A stretch of 64,000 bases of DNA from Pseudomonas sp. CC6-YY-74 (GCF_002025205.1 NZ_CP019947.1:2022001-2086000); one strand, 5' to 3'. Shown: positions 29,119-38,853, numbered from the stretch's first letter. The notes: generated from the letters alone by a model not told the origin. Made by a program: numbers and translations.

Positions 29119-31338
29119 TCAGGCCACGCGCGCTGACCAGGTTCCGAGCCAAACCAGCAAGTCCGCACAGGACATCGGTTTGGCAAATAAACAGCCCTGC
29201 GCTTCCAGGCAGTCGTGCTGCAAAATCCAGTCAGCCTGCTGTTGGGTTTCCACACCTTCGGCAATAACTTGCATGCCAACACGCGCCGCAATCTTGATCA
29301 CCGCTTCGGCAATCATGTGCTGATCCGCAACCTCGCCGATCTCATCGACAAAACTGCGGTCGATCTTCAAACGGTCGGCCGGCAGCAGACGCAAGTAGCT
29401 CAACGAGGAAAAGCCGGTGCCAAAGTCGTCGATGGCCACGGTTACGCCCATCTGCCGCAACGCCATCAATTGCTTACAGACCGTCTCGAAAGAGCGCATG
29501 GCCACCGACTCGGTGATTTCCACCTCGACCTGTTGCGGCTGCACACCTTCCACCTGCAAATGATGGGTAAAGCGCTCAATAAAATCGTGCTGTAACAGTT
29601 GCGGTGCCGAGACGTTGACGGCCACGCGAATCTGCGGATAGCCCGCACCAACCAACTGCCGGGCAGCCTGAAGCGCCAAGCGCAGGAGCAAATCACCCAG
29701 CGGTATGATGTAGCCCGTCGCCTCGGCCAGGGGAATGAAGGTTAGCGGAGGCACCATCTTGCCATCGGCCTGACGCCAACGAGCCAGCGCCTCGACCCCG
29801 GTGACGGCACGGCTACGCAGATCAATCTGTGGCTGCAACTCTATACTGATGCGCCCGGCATCGACTGCATCGCGCAGTGACAACAGCATCCGATAGGACT
29901 CGGCATGGGCACTCTGCAAGCTGGGGTCATAGACTGCATGCTGGTTGTGGCCAAGCTGCTTGGCTTGCTTGAGCGTCAGACGGGCATCCTGCAACGCCAC
30001 GCTGGCGCTGCCGGTGAAATCAGCCAGACGCAGGGTGACGCTGCTCAGGCTATGCACCTGACCAAGCTCATAGGGCCGGTTGTGACCACGAAATAACGCA
30101 ACAATTTCCGCCGCACGCACCTGCGACTCAGACCCGAGGATAGCGAACAAGTCGTCCCTGACCCGAGCAATCAAGACATCGCTGGAGAAGGCGTCGCGCA
30201 GCTTTTTCGCCACCAGGCCAAGGATGAAGTCGCCATAACCGGTACCAAAAGCAGTATTGGCACCGGAAAAATTATCGATATCGATCAGCACCATGACCCA
30301 CTCGGCTTTCGCCTCGCTCTGCAGCGTCATCTCAAGCAGGCGGATCAATGCGTTGCGATTGGGGATTCCCAGCAAGTCGTCCTGGTACGCCATTTCCTCC
30401 AGACGACTGAACAAGGCAACGTTGTACAGGCTGCGACTGATGCTGGCGCTGAACACCTTGAGCAACTCCAACTCGGTATCATCGAGCGACCGCTCGGTGG
30501 CGATATAACAGGCGTAATCGGCCCCGGCCTGAAAACGCGAGAAAAACAGCACCGTGCAGTTATCCAGGCGCAAGGTCTGCTGCTCATCCAGGCTGCGGCG
30601 CAAGGCAGCCGCCACTTCAGGATCACCCAGGCTGTCGAGATCGCCATCGATGCCACCGAAGAAGCGGCCGTTGGCGCTGACGACGCGCACCGCCGGCATG
30701 GAGCCCGGTTTTCCCTCATCCGCCCGCTCGCAGACTATGCCTTCGACCTGCAGATCGAGGAGCAAGGCGATTTCCGAGAGAATCTTGGCCGACAGTTCGC
30801 GGGTGTTCCTCGAGCAGAACAGCGAATTGCTCGACTCCACGATCATCTGCAAGCCGCGCCGCGCTCGAGCCACCGTGCGCAACTGGGAGTAGCCGCGAAC
30901 GCCTGCAGTCAACACCGTGAGCAAGCGCTCGGCGGTCAGTTCGCGCTTGCTCCAGTAATCGTTGATATCGTAATCACGCATAACCTCCCGCACCGGCGCC
31001 ATCCCCGGCTCGCCAGTCAGCAGGACCACGCGCGTCTCGGCATTGCCGATCACCCCGCGCAGGGCCTTGACCAGGCGCAGGCCGGCATCATCGGCCTCCA
31101 TCATCACATCGAGCAGAATCAGCGCGATATCTTGCTCTTTAGTCAACAACATCGAGGCTTCGCGATAACTGAAGGCTTGCTGCAATTCGATACGCCTGCC
31201 GAGAACTTCCAGTCCACTGAGGGCAAATGCAGTGGCGCGCTGAAAGTCGACATCAGCGTCAATTGCCAGTACCCGCCAGACAGATTTTTTCGTGGTAATG
31301 GCAACTTCATCATCGAAAAACATCAACTGATCATCCAT
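29119..31338 (-). CDS. Response regulator with REC-DUF3369-GGDEF-EAL domains (c-di-GMP phosphodiesterase)
   Basis: This 739-residue cytosolic signalling protein has a receiver domain (about 18-150, phospho-acceptor Asp in ALILLDVMM) and then a DUF3369 region (about 175-310). A GGDEF domain (about 325-470) has a degenerate signature: RVRDDLF stands where RxGGDEF is expected, so cyclase activity is unlikely. The EAL domain (about 490-735) has intact motifs: GVEALARW, VAVNVSA, VEVEITES, AIDDFGTG with the following Lys, and IAEGVET. It therefore probably degrades c-di-GMP. No partner histidine kinase lies nearby. Confidence 0.92.
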   Translation of the reverse strand: MDDQLMFFDDEVAITTKKSVWRVLAIDADVDFQRATAFALSGLEVLGRRIELQQAFSYREASMLLTKEQDIALILLDVMMEADDAGLRLVKALRGVIGNAETRVVLLTGEPGMAPVREVMRDYDINDYWSKRELTAERLLTVLTAGVRGYSQLRTVARARRGLQMIVESSNSLFCSRNTRELSAKILSEIALLLDLQVEGIVCERADEGKPGSMPAVRVVSANGRFFGGIDGDLDSLGDPEVAAALRRSLDEQQTLRLDNCTVLFFSRFQAGADYACYIATERSLDDTELELLKVFSASISRSLYNVALFSRLEEMAYQDDLLGIPNRNALIRLLEMTLQSEAKAEWVMVLIDIDNFSGANTAFGTGYGDFILGLVAKKLRDAFSSDVLIARVRDDLFAILGSESQVRAAEIVALFRGHNRPYELGQVHSLSSVTLRLADFTGSASVALQDARLTLKQAKQLGHNQHAVYDPSLQSAHAESYRMLLSLRDAVDAGRISIELQPQIDLRSRAVTGVEALARWRQADGKMVPPLTFIPLAEATGYIIPLGDLLLRLALQAARQLVGAGYPQIRVAVNVSAPQLLQHDFIERFTHHLQVEGVQPQQVEVEITESVAMRSFETVCKQLMALRQMGVTVAIDDFGTGFSSLSYLRLLPADRLKIDRSFVDEIGEVADQHMIAEAVIKIAARVGMQVIAEGVETQQQADWILQHDCLEAQGCLFAKPMSCADLLVWLGTWSARVA

Positions 31339-31559
31339 GAAGGGTGCCCGCCTTGTTCATCTAATCGATGGGAGGAACACAACCGCTCCAAGCTGGCTGC
31401 AGCAGGAGTATAGACAGCAGAAAGCCAACCGCAGCCGCTTATTCGGCAAGCGAGTTTCGACCAATTAAAACCGTTATTTACGCACGGCAACTGCAGTCGA
31501 GCGAGTTCAGCGCCAGTGCTCCCCGCGCGGGTAAAAACCTCGAGCGCCGTCGCGAGGCT

Positions 31560-31590
31560 GCCTCCAGGCGTCAAGCAAGTGCCTGGAGGC
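31560..31590 (-). other. Hairpin downstream of the hydroxyacid dehydrogenase gene
   Basis: A perfect 10-bp inverted repeat, GCCTCCAGGC / GCCTGGAGGC (31560-31569 and 31581-31590), lies 21 bases after the stop at 31612. No T run follows on the minus strand, so it is at best a weak terminator. It separates this gene from the EAL regulator. Confidence 0.45.
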
Positions 31591-31611
31591 GCCGCGCAGC
31601 AGGCGAGAGCT

Positions 31612-32490
31612 TCAGGGCTTGTTCGGCACTTTCAGGCGGGCAATCAGGCTGGACGTATCCCAGCGTGCGCCGCCCATGGCCTGGACATCGGCATAGAACT
31701 GGTCGACCAGCGCCGTAACCGGCAGCTGCGCGCCATTGCTACGCGCTTCATCGAGCAGGATCGACAGATCCTTGCGCATCCAGTCGACGGCAAAACCGAA
31801 TTCGAATTCGCCGGCCAACATGGCCTGGTGGCGGTTTTCCAATTGCCAGGATTGCGCGGCGCCCTTGCTGATGACCTCCATCGCCCCCTGTGCGTCGAGG
31901 CCTGCACACTGAGCGAAATGCAGTGCTTCGGACAAGCCCTGAACCAGGCCGGCGATGCAGATCTGGTTGACCATCTTGGTCAGTTGCCCGCTGCCGGCCG
32001 CGCCCATCAAGCGCACCATGCGCGCATAGGCCTGAATCACCGGCTCGGCACGCGCATAGACATCCACTTCGCCGCCAACCATCACCGTCAGCGCAGCATT
32101 CTGCGCACCGGCCTGACCGCCAGACACCGGCGCATCGAGGAAGCCCAGTTGCAGCTCGCCGGCCATGACCGCCAATTCACGGGCGACATCGGCCGAGGCA
32201 GTGGTGTGATCGACCAACACAGCACCCGGCGTCATCCCGGCAAACGCGCCGTCCTCGCCCAACACCACGCCGCGCAGGTCATTGTCATTACCCACGCAGA
32301 CCATCACCAGCTCGGCACCCTGGGCCGCTTCACGTGGGGTAGGCGCACTGTTGCCGGCAAACTCGGCCAACCACTGCGCAGCCTTGGCCGGCGTACGGTT
32401 ATACACACACACTTGATGTCCGCTGCGTGCCAGGTGTCCCGCCATCGGATAACCCATTACGCCCAGCCCGATAAAGGCTACCTTCGCCAT
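31612..32490 (-). CDS. NAD(P)-dependent beta-hydroxyacid dehydrogenase (3-hydroxyisobutyrate dehydrogenase family)
   Basis: This 292-residue oxidoreductase opens with a Rossmann signature, VAFIGLGVMGYPMAGHLA. The family substrate-binding segment is SGGQAGAQNAAL, and the catalytic Lys is in GSGQLTKMVNQ. The C-terminal helical domain is present. I chose ATG at 32490, with GGAGG five bases upstream, over a GTG two codons earlier. The true substrate could be 3-hydroxyisobutyrate, tartronate semialdehyde or a related acid; no neighbouring pathway genes decide it. Confidence 0.9.
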   Translation of the reverse strand: MAKVAFIGLGVMGYPMAGHLARSGHQVCVYNRTPAKAAQWLAEFAGNSAPTPREAAQGAELVMVCVGNDNDLRGVVLGEDGAFAGMTPGAVLVDHTTASADVARELAVMAGELQLGFLDAPVSGGQAGAQNAALTVMVGGEVDVYARAEPVIQAYARMVRLMGAAGSGQLTKMVNQICIAGLVQGLSEALHFAQCAGLDAQGAMEVISKGAAQSWQLENRHQAMLAGEFEFGFAVDWMRKDLSILLDEARSNGAQLPVTALVDQFYADVQAMGGARWDTSSLIARLKVPNKP

Positions 32491-32622
32491 ACACACCTCC
32501 GAATTCAGGGATACTCAGCCTAACATGCGGCTTAACCAGTCAGAAAAAGCTTCAGCCTCACTATCAAGTGACCTGTACGGCTAGTCGACTAATGAAGCTG
32601 GCCAGCAAACACCGGAGGACAT

Positions 32623-33165
32623 ATGGGACATTGGTTGGTAATCGACCTGGAAGCCACCACCGAAGATGGGGGCTGGCCGCTGGAAGAAATGGAAATCATC
32701 GAGATCGGGGCCAGCCTGGTCAACGCCGCCGGTCATGAGCTGGATCACTTCCAGCGTTTCGTACGTCCAGCACGGCGGCCTCACTTGACCAGCTTCTGCC
32801 GCGAACTCACCCATATCAGCCAGGCCGATGTCGATGCCGCGGCGCCGCTGACCAGCGTCTGGCCGCAGTTCGAGCACTGGTTGCTGAGTCATCAGCCGCA
32901 CCTGGTCGGTTGGGCCAGTTGGGGCGAGTACGACCGCCGCCAATTCGAGCAAGACTGGCAGCAATACCAGTTGCTCAGCTGCCTGAGCCAGATTCCCCAC
33001 CTCAACCTCAAGCGGCGCTTTGCCGAAGCCCGCCAATTACCCCGTTCGCTCGGTCTCACCAGCGCCCTGCAACTGGCAGGCCTGCAATTCAGCGGCGAGC
33101 AACACCGGGCACTGACCGATGCACGCAACACCGCCCGGCTGCTGCCCTTGGTGCTGCCGCTATAA
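32623..33165 (+). CDS. DEDDh-type 3'-5' exonuclease
   Basis: This 180-residue protein of the exonuclease RNase T / DNA polymerase III epsilon fold carries the four acidic residues and histidine of the DEDDh group. The first two acids are in [10 protein letters not shown], one follows in the ASWGEYDRR region, and the last motif is [13 protein letters not shown]. It resembles the KapD / ERI-1-like single-domain exonucleases. Whether it acts on RNA or DNA is not evident. It is divergent from the dehydrogenase and 80 bp upstream of ppnP. Confidence 0.9.
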   Translation: MGHWLVIDLEATTEDGGWPLEEMEIIEIGASLVNAAGHELDHFQRFVRPARRPHLTSFCRELTHISQADVDAAAPLTSVWPQFEHWLLSHQPHLVGWASWGEYDRRQFEQDWQQYQLLSCLSQIPHLNLKRRFAEARQLPRSLGLTSALQLAGLQFSGEQHRALTDARNTARLLPLVLPL

Positions 33166-33245
33166 GGCCCCGCAAAGCAGATGACGCACCGCCGCAGCTT
33201 GGGCATACTTGCCGGCCTTTTTCAGCCCATTGCGAGGAATTGCAC

Positions 33246-33527
33246 ATGTTCAAGGTCAATGAATATTTCGCCGGCACGGTCAAATCCATCGCCTTCGGTA
33301 TGGCTGAAGGCCCCGCCAGCATTGGCGTGATGGCCCCTGGCGAATACGAGTTCGGCACCGACAAACTGGAAGTCATGCATGTGGTCGCCGGTGCCCTGAC
33401 CGTCAAATTGCCAGGCAGCGACAGCTGGGAGACCTTCACCAATGGCAGCAACTTCACTGTGCCGGCCAACAGCAAGTTCCAGCTCAAGGTTGCCGTCGAT
33501 ACCGCCTACCTGTGCGAATACCGCTAA
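33246..33527 (+). CDS. ppnP: Pyrimidine/purine nucleoside phosphorylase PpnP
   Basis: This 93-residue single-domain cupin of the PpnP (YaiE, DUF1255) family carries out phosphorolysis of a range of nucleosides to ribose-1-phosphate and base. The family pattern is complete, with [17 protein letters not shown] at the start, [18 protein letters not shown] in the middle, and [13 protein letters not shown] with CEYR at the end. The start has GAGGA seven bases upstream. It is followed by a strong terminator. Confidence 0.95.
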   Translation: MFKVNEYFAGTVKSIAFGMAEGPASIGVMAPGEYEFGTDKLEVMHVVAGALTVKLPGSDSWETFTNGSNFTVPANSKFQLKVAVDTAYLCEYR

Positions 33528-33545
33528 GGTATTAGTTGCAAGGAG

Positions 33546-33580
33546 ACCGGCCAGTTCAGATTGAGCTGGCCGGTTTTTTT
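33546..33580 (+). terminator. ppnP terminator
   Basis: The stem ACCGGCCAG / CTGGCCGGT (33546-33554 and 33566-33574) has an 11-base loop and is followed by seven T residues. It begins 18 bases after the ppnP stop. Confidence 0.9.
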
Positions 33581-33712
33581 ATTGGCGATATATATCTGTA
33601 GGAGCCAGCGTGCTGTCGACGATGCTGTTCACACACTGTATCGCCAGGCCGCTGACCCATAGCGCCCGCAGCTACCAAACACATCAATTTCCTGATCTTT
33701 TGGAACAACCGA

Positions 33713-34585
33713 ATGCCGCGCTCATCGCACTTCGCCCTGGTGATTCTGCCGATCATGCTGTTGCTGATCGCCATGACCTCGATCCAGAGCGGCGCCTCCC
33801 TGGCCAAGGGCATGTTCCCGCTGGTCGGCGCCACAGGCACCACCGCCTTGCGTCTGGGCTTGGCCGCCTTGATCCTGTGCGTCCTGATGCGCCCCTGGCA
33901 GGCGCGCCTAACCCTGCGCTCGTGCCGCTCACTGGTGGCCTACGGTCTGGCTCTGGGCAGCATGAACCTGCTGTTCTATCTGTCGCTGCAGACCATCCCG
34001 CTGGGCATCGCCGTAGCCCTGGAGTTCACTGGGCCACTGGGCCTGGCTTTACTGTCTTCGCGGCGGCTGCTGGATTTCGTCTGGATCGCCCTGGCGGTCT
34101 TCGGCCTCTGGCTGCTGCTGCCCAGCGCACAAGCCGACGTGCAGCTCGACCCGCTGGGCATGGCTCTGGCATTGGGCGCAGGCCTGTGCTGGGCGCTGTA
34201 CATCATCTTCGGCCAGAAAGCCGGGGCCGAGCACGGCCGGCAAACCGTCGCCCTGGGCACCCTAGTCGCCGCCTTGCTGGTCTTCCCGATCGGTGTGTGG
34301 CAAGCGGGCAGCAGCATGTTCTCGCTCGACCTGCTGCCCATTGCCCTCGGTGTAGCAGTGCTGTCATCGGCGCTGCCCTACAGCCTGGAAATGATCGCCC
34401 TGACCCGCTTGCCGGCGCGCACCTTCAGCATCCTGATGAGCATGGAGCCCGCCATTGCCGCCCTCTCCGGCCTGCTGTTCCTCAGCGAACGGCTAAGCCT
34501 GAGCCAATGGCTGGCGATCGGCGCGATCATCCTCGCCTCGGCCGGCGCGGCAGCGACCTTCAGGCCGAAAGGCAAACCGCTCTAA
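33713..34585 (+). CDS. rhtA: EamA family exporter, RhtA-like
   Basis: This 290-residue inner-membrane transporter has ten hydrophobic segments in two EamA repeats. It is close to the RhtA threonine/homoserine exporter group, with MLLLIAMTSIQSGASLAKG at the start and the conserved ALEFTGPLGLAL and LPYSLEMIALTRLPARTF segments. The substrate range is inferred from family similarity only. It is convergent with the ABC transporter gene, and the two stop regions overlap by four bases, so no room for a terminator exists between them. Confidence 0.85.
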   Translation: MPRSSHFALVILPIMLLLIAMTSIQSGASLAKGMFPLVGATGTTALRLGLAALILCVLMRPWQARLTLRSCRSLVAYGLALGSMNLLFYLSLQTIPLGIAVALEFTGPLGLALLSSRRLLDFVWIALAVFGLWLLLPSAQADVQLDPLGMALALGAGLCWALYIIFGQKAGAEHGRQTVALGTLVAALLVFPIGVWQAGSSMFSLDLLPIALGVAVLSSALPYSLEMIALTRLPARTFSILMSMEPAIAALSGLLFLSERLSLSQWLAIGAIILASAGAAATFRPKGKPL

Positions 34586-36363
34586 AGCGCTGGCTCGGCC
34601 TCTTCACTGCTGAACTGCAGCTCGGCCAGGCGCGCATACAGCGGGTTGCTGGTGACCAGCTCGGCGTGTTTGCCAATGGCTATCAGCTTGCCCTGTTCGA
34701 TCACCGCGATGCGGTCGGCGCTTTTCACCGTCGCCAGGCGGTGGGCGATCACCAGGGTGGTGCGCCCCTGCATCAAACGCGGCAACGCTTGTTGGATCAG
34801 GTGTTCGCTCTCGGCATCCAGCGCGCTGGTGGCTTCATCGAGCAGCAGAATCGGTGCATCCACCAGCAGCGCGCGGGCGATGGCCAGGCGCTGGCGCTGG
34901 CCGCCGGACAAGCCCAGGCCGGCATCGCCCAGATGAGTCTGGTAGCCCTCGGGCAGCTGCATGATGAACTCATGGGCATGGGCGACCTTGGCCGCGGCTT
35001 CGACCTCGGCATGGCTGGCGTCGGTTCTGCCGTAGCGAATGTTGTCCGCCACCGAACCGAAGAACAGCGCCGGGTTCTGCGACACCAGGGCGAAGCAGCG
35101 ACGCAGCTCATGGGGATCGAGGCGCTCGATCGACTGGCCATCGATCAGGATGCGCCCTTGCTGCGGGTCGAAGAAGCGCAGCAGCAGATCGAACAGCGTG
35201 GATTTGCCGGCGCCCGAGGGCCCGACCAGAGCCAGGGTTTCACCCGGCGCGACGTTGAGGTCGATGCCATCCACCGCAAAACTGCCTGGGCGTGACGGAT
35301 AGGCGAAGCGCAGCCCCTGCAACTCGATACGCCCTTGCACCGGCTGCGCCAGCACCAGGCTATCGGCAGTCGGCGGGGTGATTTCATTGCGTGCCTGCAG
35401 CAGTTCGGCGATGCGTTCGGCCGCACCGGCGGCGCGTTGCAACTCGCCGATCACCTCGCTGAGGGTGCCGAACGAGCCACCGACGATCAGGCTGTAGAAG
35501 ACGAAAGCCGCCAGCTCACCGCCGGAAATTCGCCCGGCGATCACGTCCATGCCGCCGACCCAGAGCATCACCCCCACCGCGCCGAGTACCAGCACGATGA
35601 CCACGGTGATCAGCCAGGCGCGCTGTTTGATGCGCTGGCGTGCGGTATCGAAAGCCGCCTCCGCCGACAGGCCGAAACGCCGTTTGTCTTCACTCTGGTG
35701 GTTGTAGGCCTGCACCGTCTTGATCTGCCCGAGCACCTCGCCAACATAGCTGCCGACATCGGCCACCCGGTCCTGGCTCAGGCGCGACAGCGCGCGCACT
35801 CGCCGGCCGAAAATAAGAATGGGCGCCACCACCAGCGGTAGCGCCAGCAGTACGATGCCACTGAGCTTGGGGTTGGTCACCACCAAGAGCACGCTGCCGC
35901 CGATCAGCATGATCACATTGCGCAGCGCCATCGACAGCGAGGAGCCAATCACCGACTGCAACAGCGTGGTGTCGGCGGTCAGGCGCGACTGAATCTCCGA
36001 ACTGCGGTTGCTCTCATAGAAGCCCGGATGCAGATCGATCAGATGGTTGAATACGCGTTTGCGGATATCGGCGACGAAGCGCTCGCCGATCCATGACACC
36101 AGATAGAACCGGGTATAGGTGCCGATGGCCAAGGCCAGCACCAGCACGAAAAACAGCCCGATCGACTGCTGCAGTGCCTGCGGCGACTGAGTCGCCAGGC
36201 CTTGATCGACCAGCAGCTTGATACCCTGGCCCATGGACAGGGTGATGGCGGCGGTAAACATCAGCGCCAGCAAGGCTCCGACCACGCGCCAGCGATAGGG
36301 TGCGACGAAACGCCAGGCCATGCGCAGGGCATTGCGCTGGCGGGAAGACAGGATCGAAACCAT
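34582..36363 (-). CDS. MsbA-like ABC exporter (fused permease/ATPase)
   Basis: This 593-residue half-transporter has six membrane helices (about residues 20-310) and a nucleotide-binding domain. The domain has Walker A GPSGAGKST, the Q-loop in FALVSQNPALFF, signature LSGGQRQRLAIARALL, Walker B ILLLDEAT and the H-loop in VIAHRL. It would work as a homodimer exporting a lipid or hydrophobic compound. It resembles the MsbA/LmrA group, but lipid A transport by this copy cannot be claimed: the essential msbA normally sits beside lpxK or waa genes, which are not here. Confidence 0.9.
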   Translation of the reverse strand: MVSILSSRQRNALRMAWRFVAPYRWRVVGALLALMFTAAITLSMGQGIKLLVDQGLATQSPQALQQSIGLFFVLVLALAIGTYTRFYLVSWIGERFVADIRKRVFNHLIDLHPGFYESNRSSEIQSRLTADTTLLQSVIGSSLSMALRNVIMLIGGSVLLVVTNPKLSGIVLLALPLVVAPILIFGRRVRALSRLSQDRVADVGSYVGEVLGQIKTVQAYNHQSEDKRRFGLSAEAAFDTARQRIKQRAWLITVVIVLVLGAVGVMLWVGGMDVIAGRISGGELAAFVFYSLIVGGSFGTLSEVIGELQRAAGAAERIAELLQARNEITPPTADSLVLAQPVQGRIELQGLRFAYPSRPGSFAVDGIDLNVAPGETLALVGPSGAGKSTLFDLLLRFFDPQQGRILIDGQSIERLDPHELRRCFALVSQNPALFFGSVADNIRYGRTDASHAEVEAAAKVAHAHEFIMQLPEGYQTHLGDAGLGLSGGQRQRLAIARALLVDAPILLLDEATSALDAESEHLIQQALPRLMQGRTTLVIAHRLATVKSADRIAVIEQGKLIAIGKHAELVTSNPLYARLAELQFSSEEAEPAL

Positions 36364-36497
36364 GGTTACTCGCTGCTGGGCGGGTCAGCCCTGAGATTAT
36401 AGAAGGCGCCGCATAGGCCGCGCGCAAGAACGTGTCCCAGCTAGATGGGGGCTAATCAGGCGCAGATCAAGCGGATCGTGCTGAAGGCTCAGCCCTA

Positions 36498-36932
36498 TCA
36501 GTCCTGTAGAAAACGCCGCGCGTGGTCGGCGTTCGGCAGTAGGCAGCGGTCATAACGACCGAACAGCCGATAGCGATTGAGCGCAATACGGTCGTAACAC
36601 CAGTCGCGCACTGGCCGGGGGATTACCCGCAACAATGCTAAAAATCGCCACAGACCAGGCAATTGCGCAAGGATGCGCAGTACCGCGTCCGAACGCACCA
36701 GCAATTCTCCCGCCTCGATATAGGCCATGGTATCGAACTGCACAGTGGGCAAGCCGAACCAGGTCAGCAGCGCCTGGCCCTGGACCGACTGCACCGAGGC
36801 CAGGCGAATGCGCTGCTGAGGGTCATGACGAATCAGAAACCTGACCCAGCCGTTGCACAGCTTGCACACGCCGTCGAACAGCACCACGCGTTCGCCCGGC
36901 TGGATAAAGGGAGGAAGTTTTTGATCCGTCAT
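36498..36932 (-). CDS. Thiol-disulfide oxidoreductase DCC family protein
   Basis: This 144-residue protein of the DCC family (DUF393) carries its signature near the N terminus as VVLFDGVCKLCNGWVRFL, where Asp-x-x-Cys-x-x-Cys is the putative redox site. No signal peptide is seen, so it should be cytosolic. The function of the family is poorly established. It precedes no obvious partner gene, and the 158 bp up to the ATP-NAD kinase-like stop carry no gene. Confidence 0.88.
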   Translation of the reverse strand: MTDQKLPPFIQPGERVVLFDGVCKLCNGWVRFLIRHDPQQRIRLASVQSVQGQALLTWFGLPTVQFDTMAYIEAGELLVRSDAVLRILAQLPGLWRFLALLRVIPRPVRDWCYDRIALNRYRLFGRYDRCLLPNADHARRFLQD

Positions 36933-37090
36933 GTCCAGCTCCTGCGCCTGACCTGCCCAATACTACTCCCGTCAAGCCACGGTAATCAGGCACACCATGG
37001 CCACTAACAGCATGGCCGGAACGCCAGGCACCTCGCTAGGCGCGTGGACTAGCGCCAAAGCAGTAGTTGTCGGCAAGGCAGCCCTGGCCA

Positions 37091-38206
37091 TCAGCGGCCC
37101 ACGGGATAGAGCAGCTCTTCCTTATAACCGGCCCACACCCGCACCACGTCGGGGAAGGCATCGTCCAACTGCACATCGCCACTATCGACCAGCAGCGGCC
37201 TACCCTCGAGCGTGCCCAGCTTGCGCTTGGTCGCCACCACGCGCAGATGATCCAGACCTATGGCGCGTAGCACCCGCGGGCTGATCTGCTGGTTGCCGCG
37301 GCCGATGATATGGCCCTGGCCGCCGATGGCGGTGACCAGCAGCCGCGCCGGATGTTCGGCCACCAACTCGAACAACTGCGCCTCGGTGACATCGAGGGCG
37401 ATGACCTGGCCGTTTTCGAGCACATCGACGCCGAGCAAGCTGGTCTCCAGCCCGAGATTCTGCGCCAGCCCATGCAGGGTCGAACCAGGGCCGAAGACGT
37501 AACGCACATCCGCTTCCCAACTGTCCTGCAGCCAGTCGGCCAGGTCGCTGAGCACCAACTCTTCGGATTCCACTCCGCCCTGCTTGACCTGCTGCATATA
37601 ACCGCCCTCTTGCGGCACTGTCAGCTCGCCATACCAGCGCGCCGTCACCCTGCCTTCGCGCAAGGCGTTTTCGTCGATATCGCGCACCTCGCCGCTGGCC
37701 AGACGCACCAGGCCGCCCTCAATCAGCCGTGCGGCCAGCTCGCCAGCGGCGCGCGGGCTGATGGCATAGACCCCGGACTGGATCTTCACCCCGGCCGGAA
37801 TGCCCAGCACCGGCTGCCCCTCGCGCACGGCGGCGCAGATATCCCGCGCCGTGCCGTCGCCGCCGGCAAACAGAATCAGCGCAACGCCGGCATCCTGTAG
37901 TTGTTCGACCGCCTTGTGGGTATCCGCCGCGCTGCTCACCCGCTCATTCAACTCTCCGACCACCCGGAAACTGAAGCCCATTTCGGCCAGCAGATCGGCG
38001 CCCATCGGCCCGGGAAAGGTCAGAAATTCCAGGCGCTCCTGCATCGCTCGCAGACACTCCAGCGCCGTGCGCGTACGCACTGCCGCCAGCGGCTGGCTAC
38101 CCAGGGCCAGGGCCTGCTCGGCCACGCCATCACTACCCTTGAGCCCCGCCGGACCACCAAGACCTGCCAGGGGATTGATGATCAAGCCCAGATGGAACCG
38201 CGACAT
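37091..38206 (-). CDS. ATP-NAD kinase family protein
   Basis: This 371-residue protein is related to NAD/diacylglycerol kinases. It has the catalytic GGDGTARDICAAV motif (GGDGT) near residue 115, a glycine-rich GIPAGVKIQSGVYAIS, and the opening LGLIINPLAGLGG with NP. It differs from the housekeeping NadK in length and lacks its other motifs. The start is ATG at 38206, with GAGG five bases upstream. The acceptor substrate is uncertain. It is divergent from the PA1571-type small gene. Confidence 0.85.
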   Translation of the reverse strand: MSRFHLGLIINPLAGLGGPAGLKGSDGVAEQALALGSQPLAAVRTRTALECLRAMQERLEFLTFPGPMGADLLAEMGFSFRVVGELNERVSSAADTHKAVEQLQDAGVALILFAGGDGTARDICAAVREGQPVLGIPAGVKIQSGVYAISPRAAGELAARLIEGGLVRLASGEVRDIDENALREGRVTARWYGELTVPQEGGYMQQVKQGGVESEELVLSDLADWLQDSWEADVRYVFGPGSTLHGLAQNLGLETSLLGVDVLENGQVIALDVTEAQLFELVAEHPARLLVTAIGGQGHIIGRGNQQISPRVLRAIGLDHLRVVATKRKLGTLEGRPLLVDSGDVQLDDAFPDVVRVWAGYKEELLYPVGR

Positions 38207-38389
38207 AAACACCTCGTTGTGTCCCAGAGTGTCTCAGGGGTCTTTTCAACCCACACGTTGTTTTGGCACAGTGACAACCAGAGTCACTGGTGAACTGTAT
38301 TTTTGACGGAACTTCGGCGTTCGCTACTGTCAGAGCCCGTTCACCCGACTCTTTTAAACTGCACACACCACCTGATGAGGAGACCGTTC

Positions 38390-38569
38390 ATGAGCCCACA
38401 GCAGCAGACGCCAGACCCCCATGTTGCCCCTGAGCAGTCGCAACAGCCGGCAGGTGGCGCAATCATCGACGAGCAAGGCCAGGAAGTCCCGATCACCGAA
38501 AACATGATCCAGCGCGCGTGCGAGGAGCTGGAAAAAGACCTGACCAAGCCCAATACCGACAAAGGCTGA
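38390..38569 (+). CDS. PA1571-family small protein
   Basis: This 59-residue hydrophilic protein has no signal or membrane segment. The conserved half is the C-terminal IIDEQGQEVPITENMIQRAC followed by EELEKDL, recognised as the PA1571 family of Pseudomonas. The N-terminal half is rich in Gln and Pro. The start is ATG at 38390, with GAGGAG seven bases upstream, and an intrinsic terminator follows. Its function is unknown. It is divergent from the ATP-NAD kinase-like gene, as the P. aeruginosa numbering also implies. Confidence 0.85.
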   Translation: MSPQQQTPDPHVAPEQSQQPAGGAIIDEQGQEVPITENMIQRACEELEKDLTKPNTDKG

Positions 38570-38586
38570 TCGACCAGTGATACCCG

Positions 38587-38610
38587 ACCCAGGCAATGCC
38601 TGGGTTTTTC
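38587..38610 (+). terminator. Terminator after the PA1571-family gene
   Basis: The stem ACCCAGGC / GCCTGGGT with an AAT loop (38587-38605) is followed by TTTTTC, 17 bases after the stop codon. Confidence 0.85.
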
Positions 38611-38782
38611 TTGGGCCGTGGCCCAATAGTGCGATTAGCTGGTGGGCTGAAGCGCAACGCCGCCCGGTCCACCCTACCCGGCCGGCCTGCTTGGCTGCCG
38701 CAACCCTTCGCGACTGAAGCCGCTCTCATCAAACAAAAAATAACTCATTGTTTTATATATATAAATTAAATATACACAAAGC

Positions 38783-38853
38783 CCTGTAGGAGCGGGCCAT
38801 GCCCGCGATGGGTTTCGCGGGCATGGAACTGGGCGTCCCCCCGCTCCTACAGG
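38783..38853. repeat. REP element (GTAGGAGCGGG type)
   Basis: The outer arms CCTGTAGGAGCGGG / CCCGCTCCTACAGG (38783-38796 and 38840-38853) form a perfect 14-bp inverted repeat. An inner hairpin, CCATGCCCGCGA / TCGCGGGCATGG (38797-38808 and 38815-38826), sits between them. This is the classic Pseudomonas extragenic palindromic repeat pair. Confidence 0.9.

Noticed and set aside
33610..35295. 561-codon plus-strand frame across rhtA and the ABC transporter end
   Set aside because: It runs out of frame through rhtA and antisense to the ABC exporter. Its product is repetitive Arg/Ala/Pro-rich sequence typical of shadow frames.
34582..36363. Calling the ABC exporter msbA, the essential lipid A flippase
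   Set aside because: The domain order fits, but the usual neighbours of msbA (lpxK or waa genes) are absent and many MsbA-like exporters exist.
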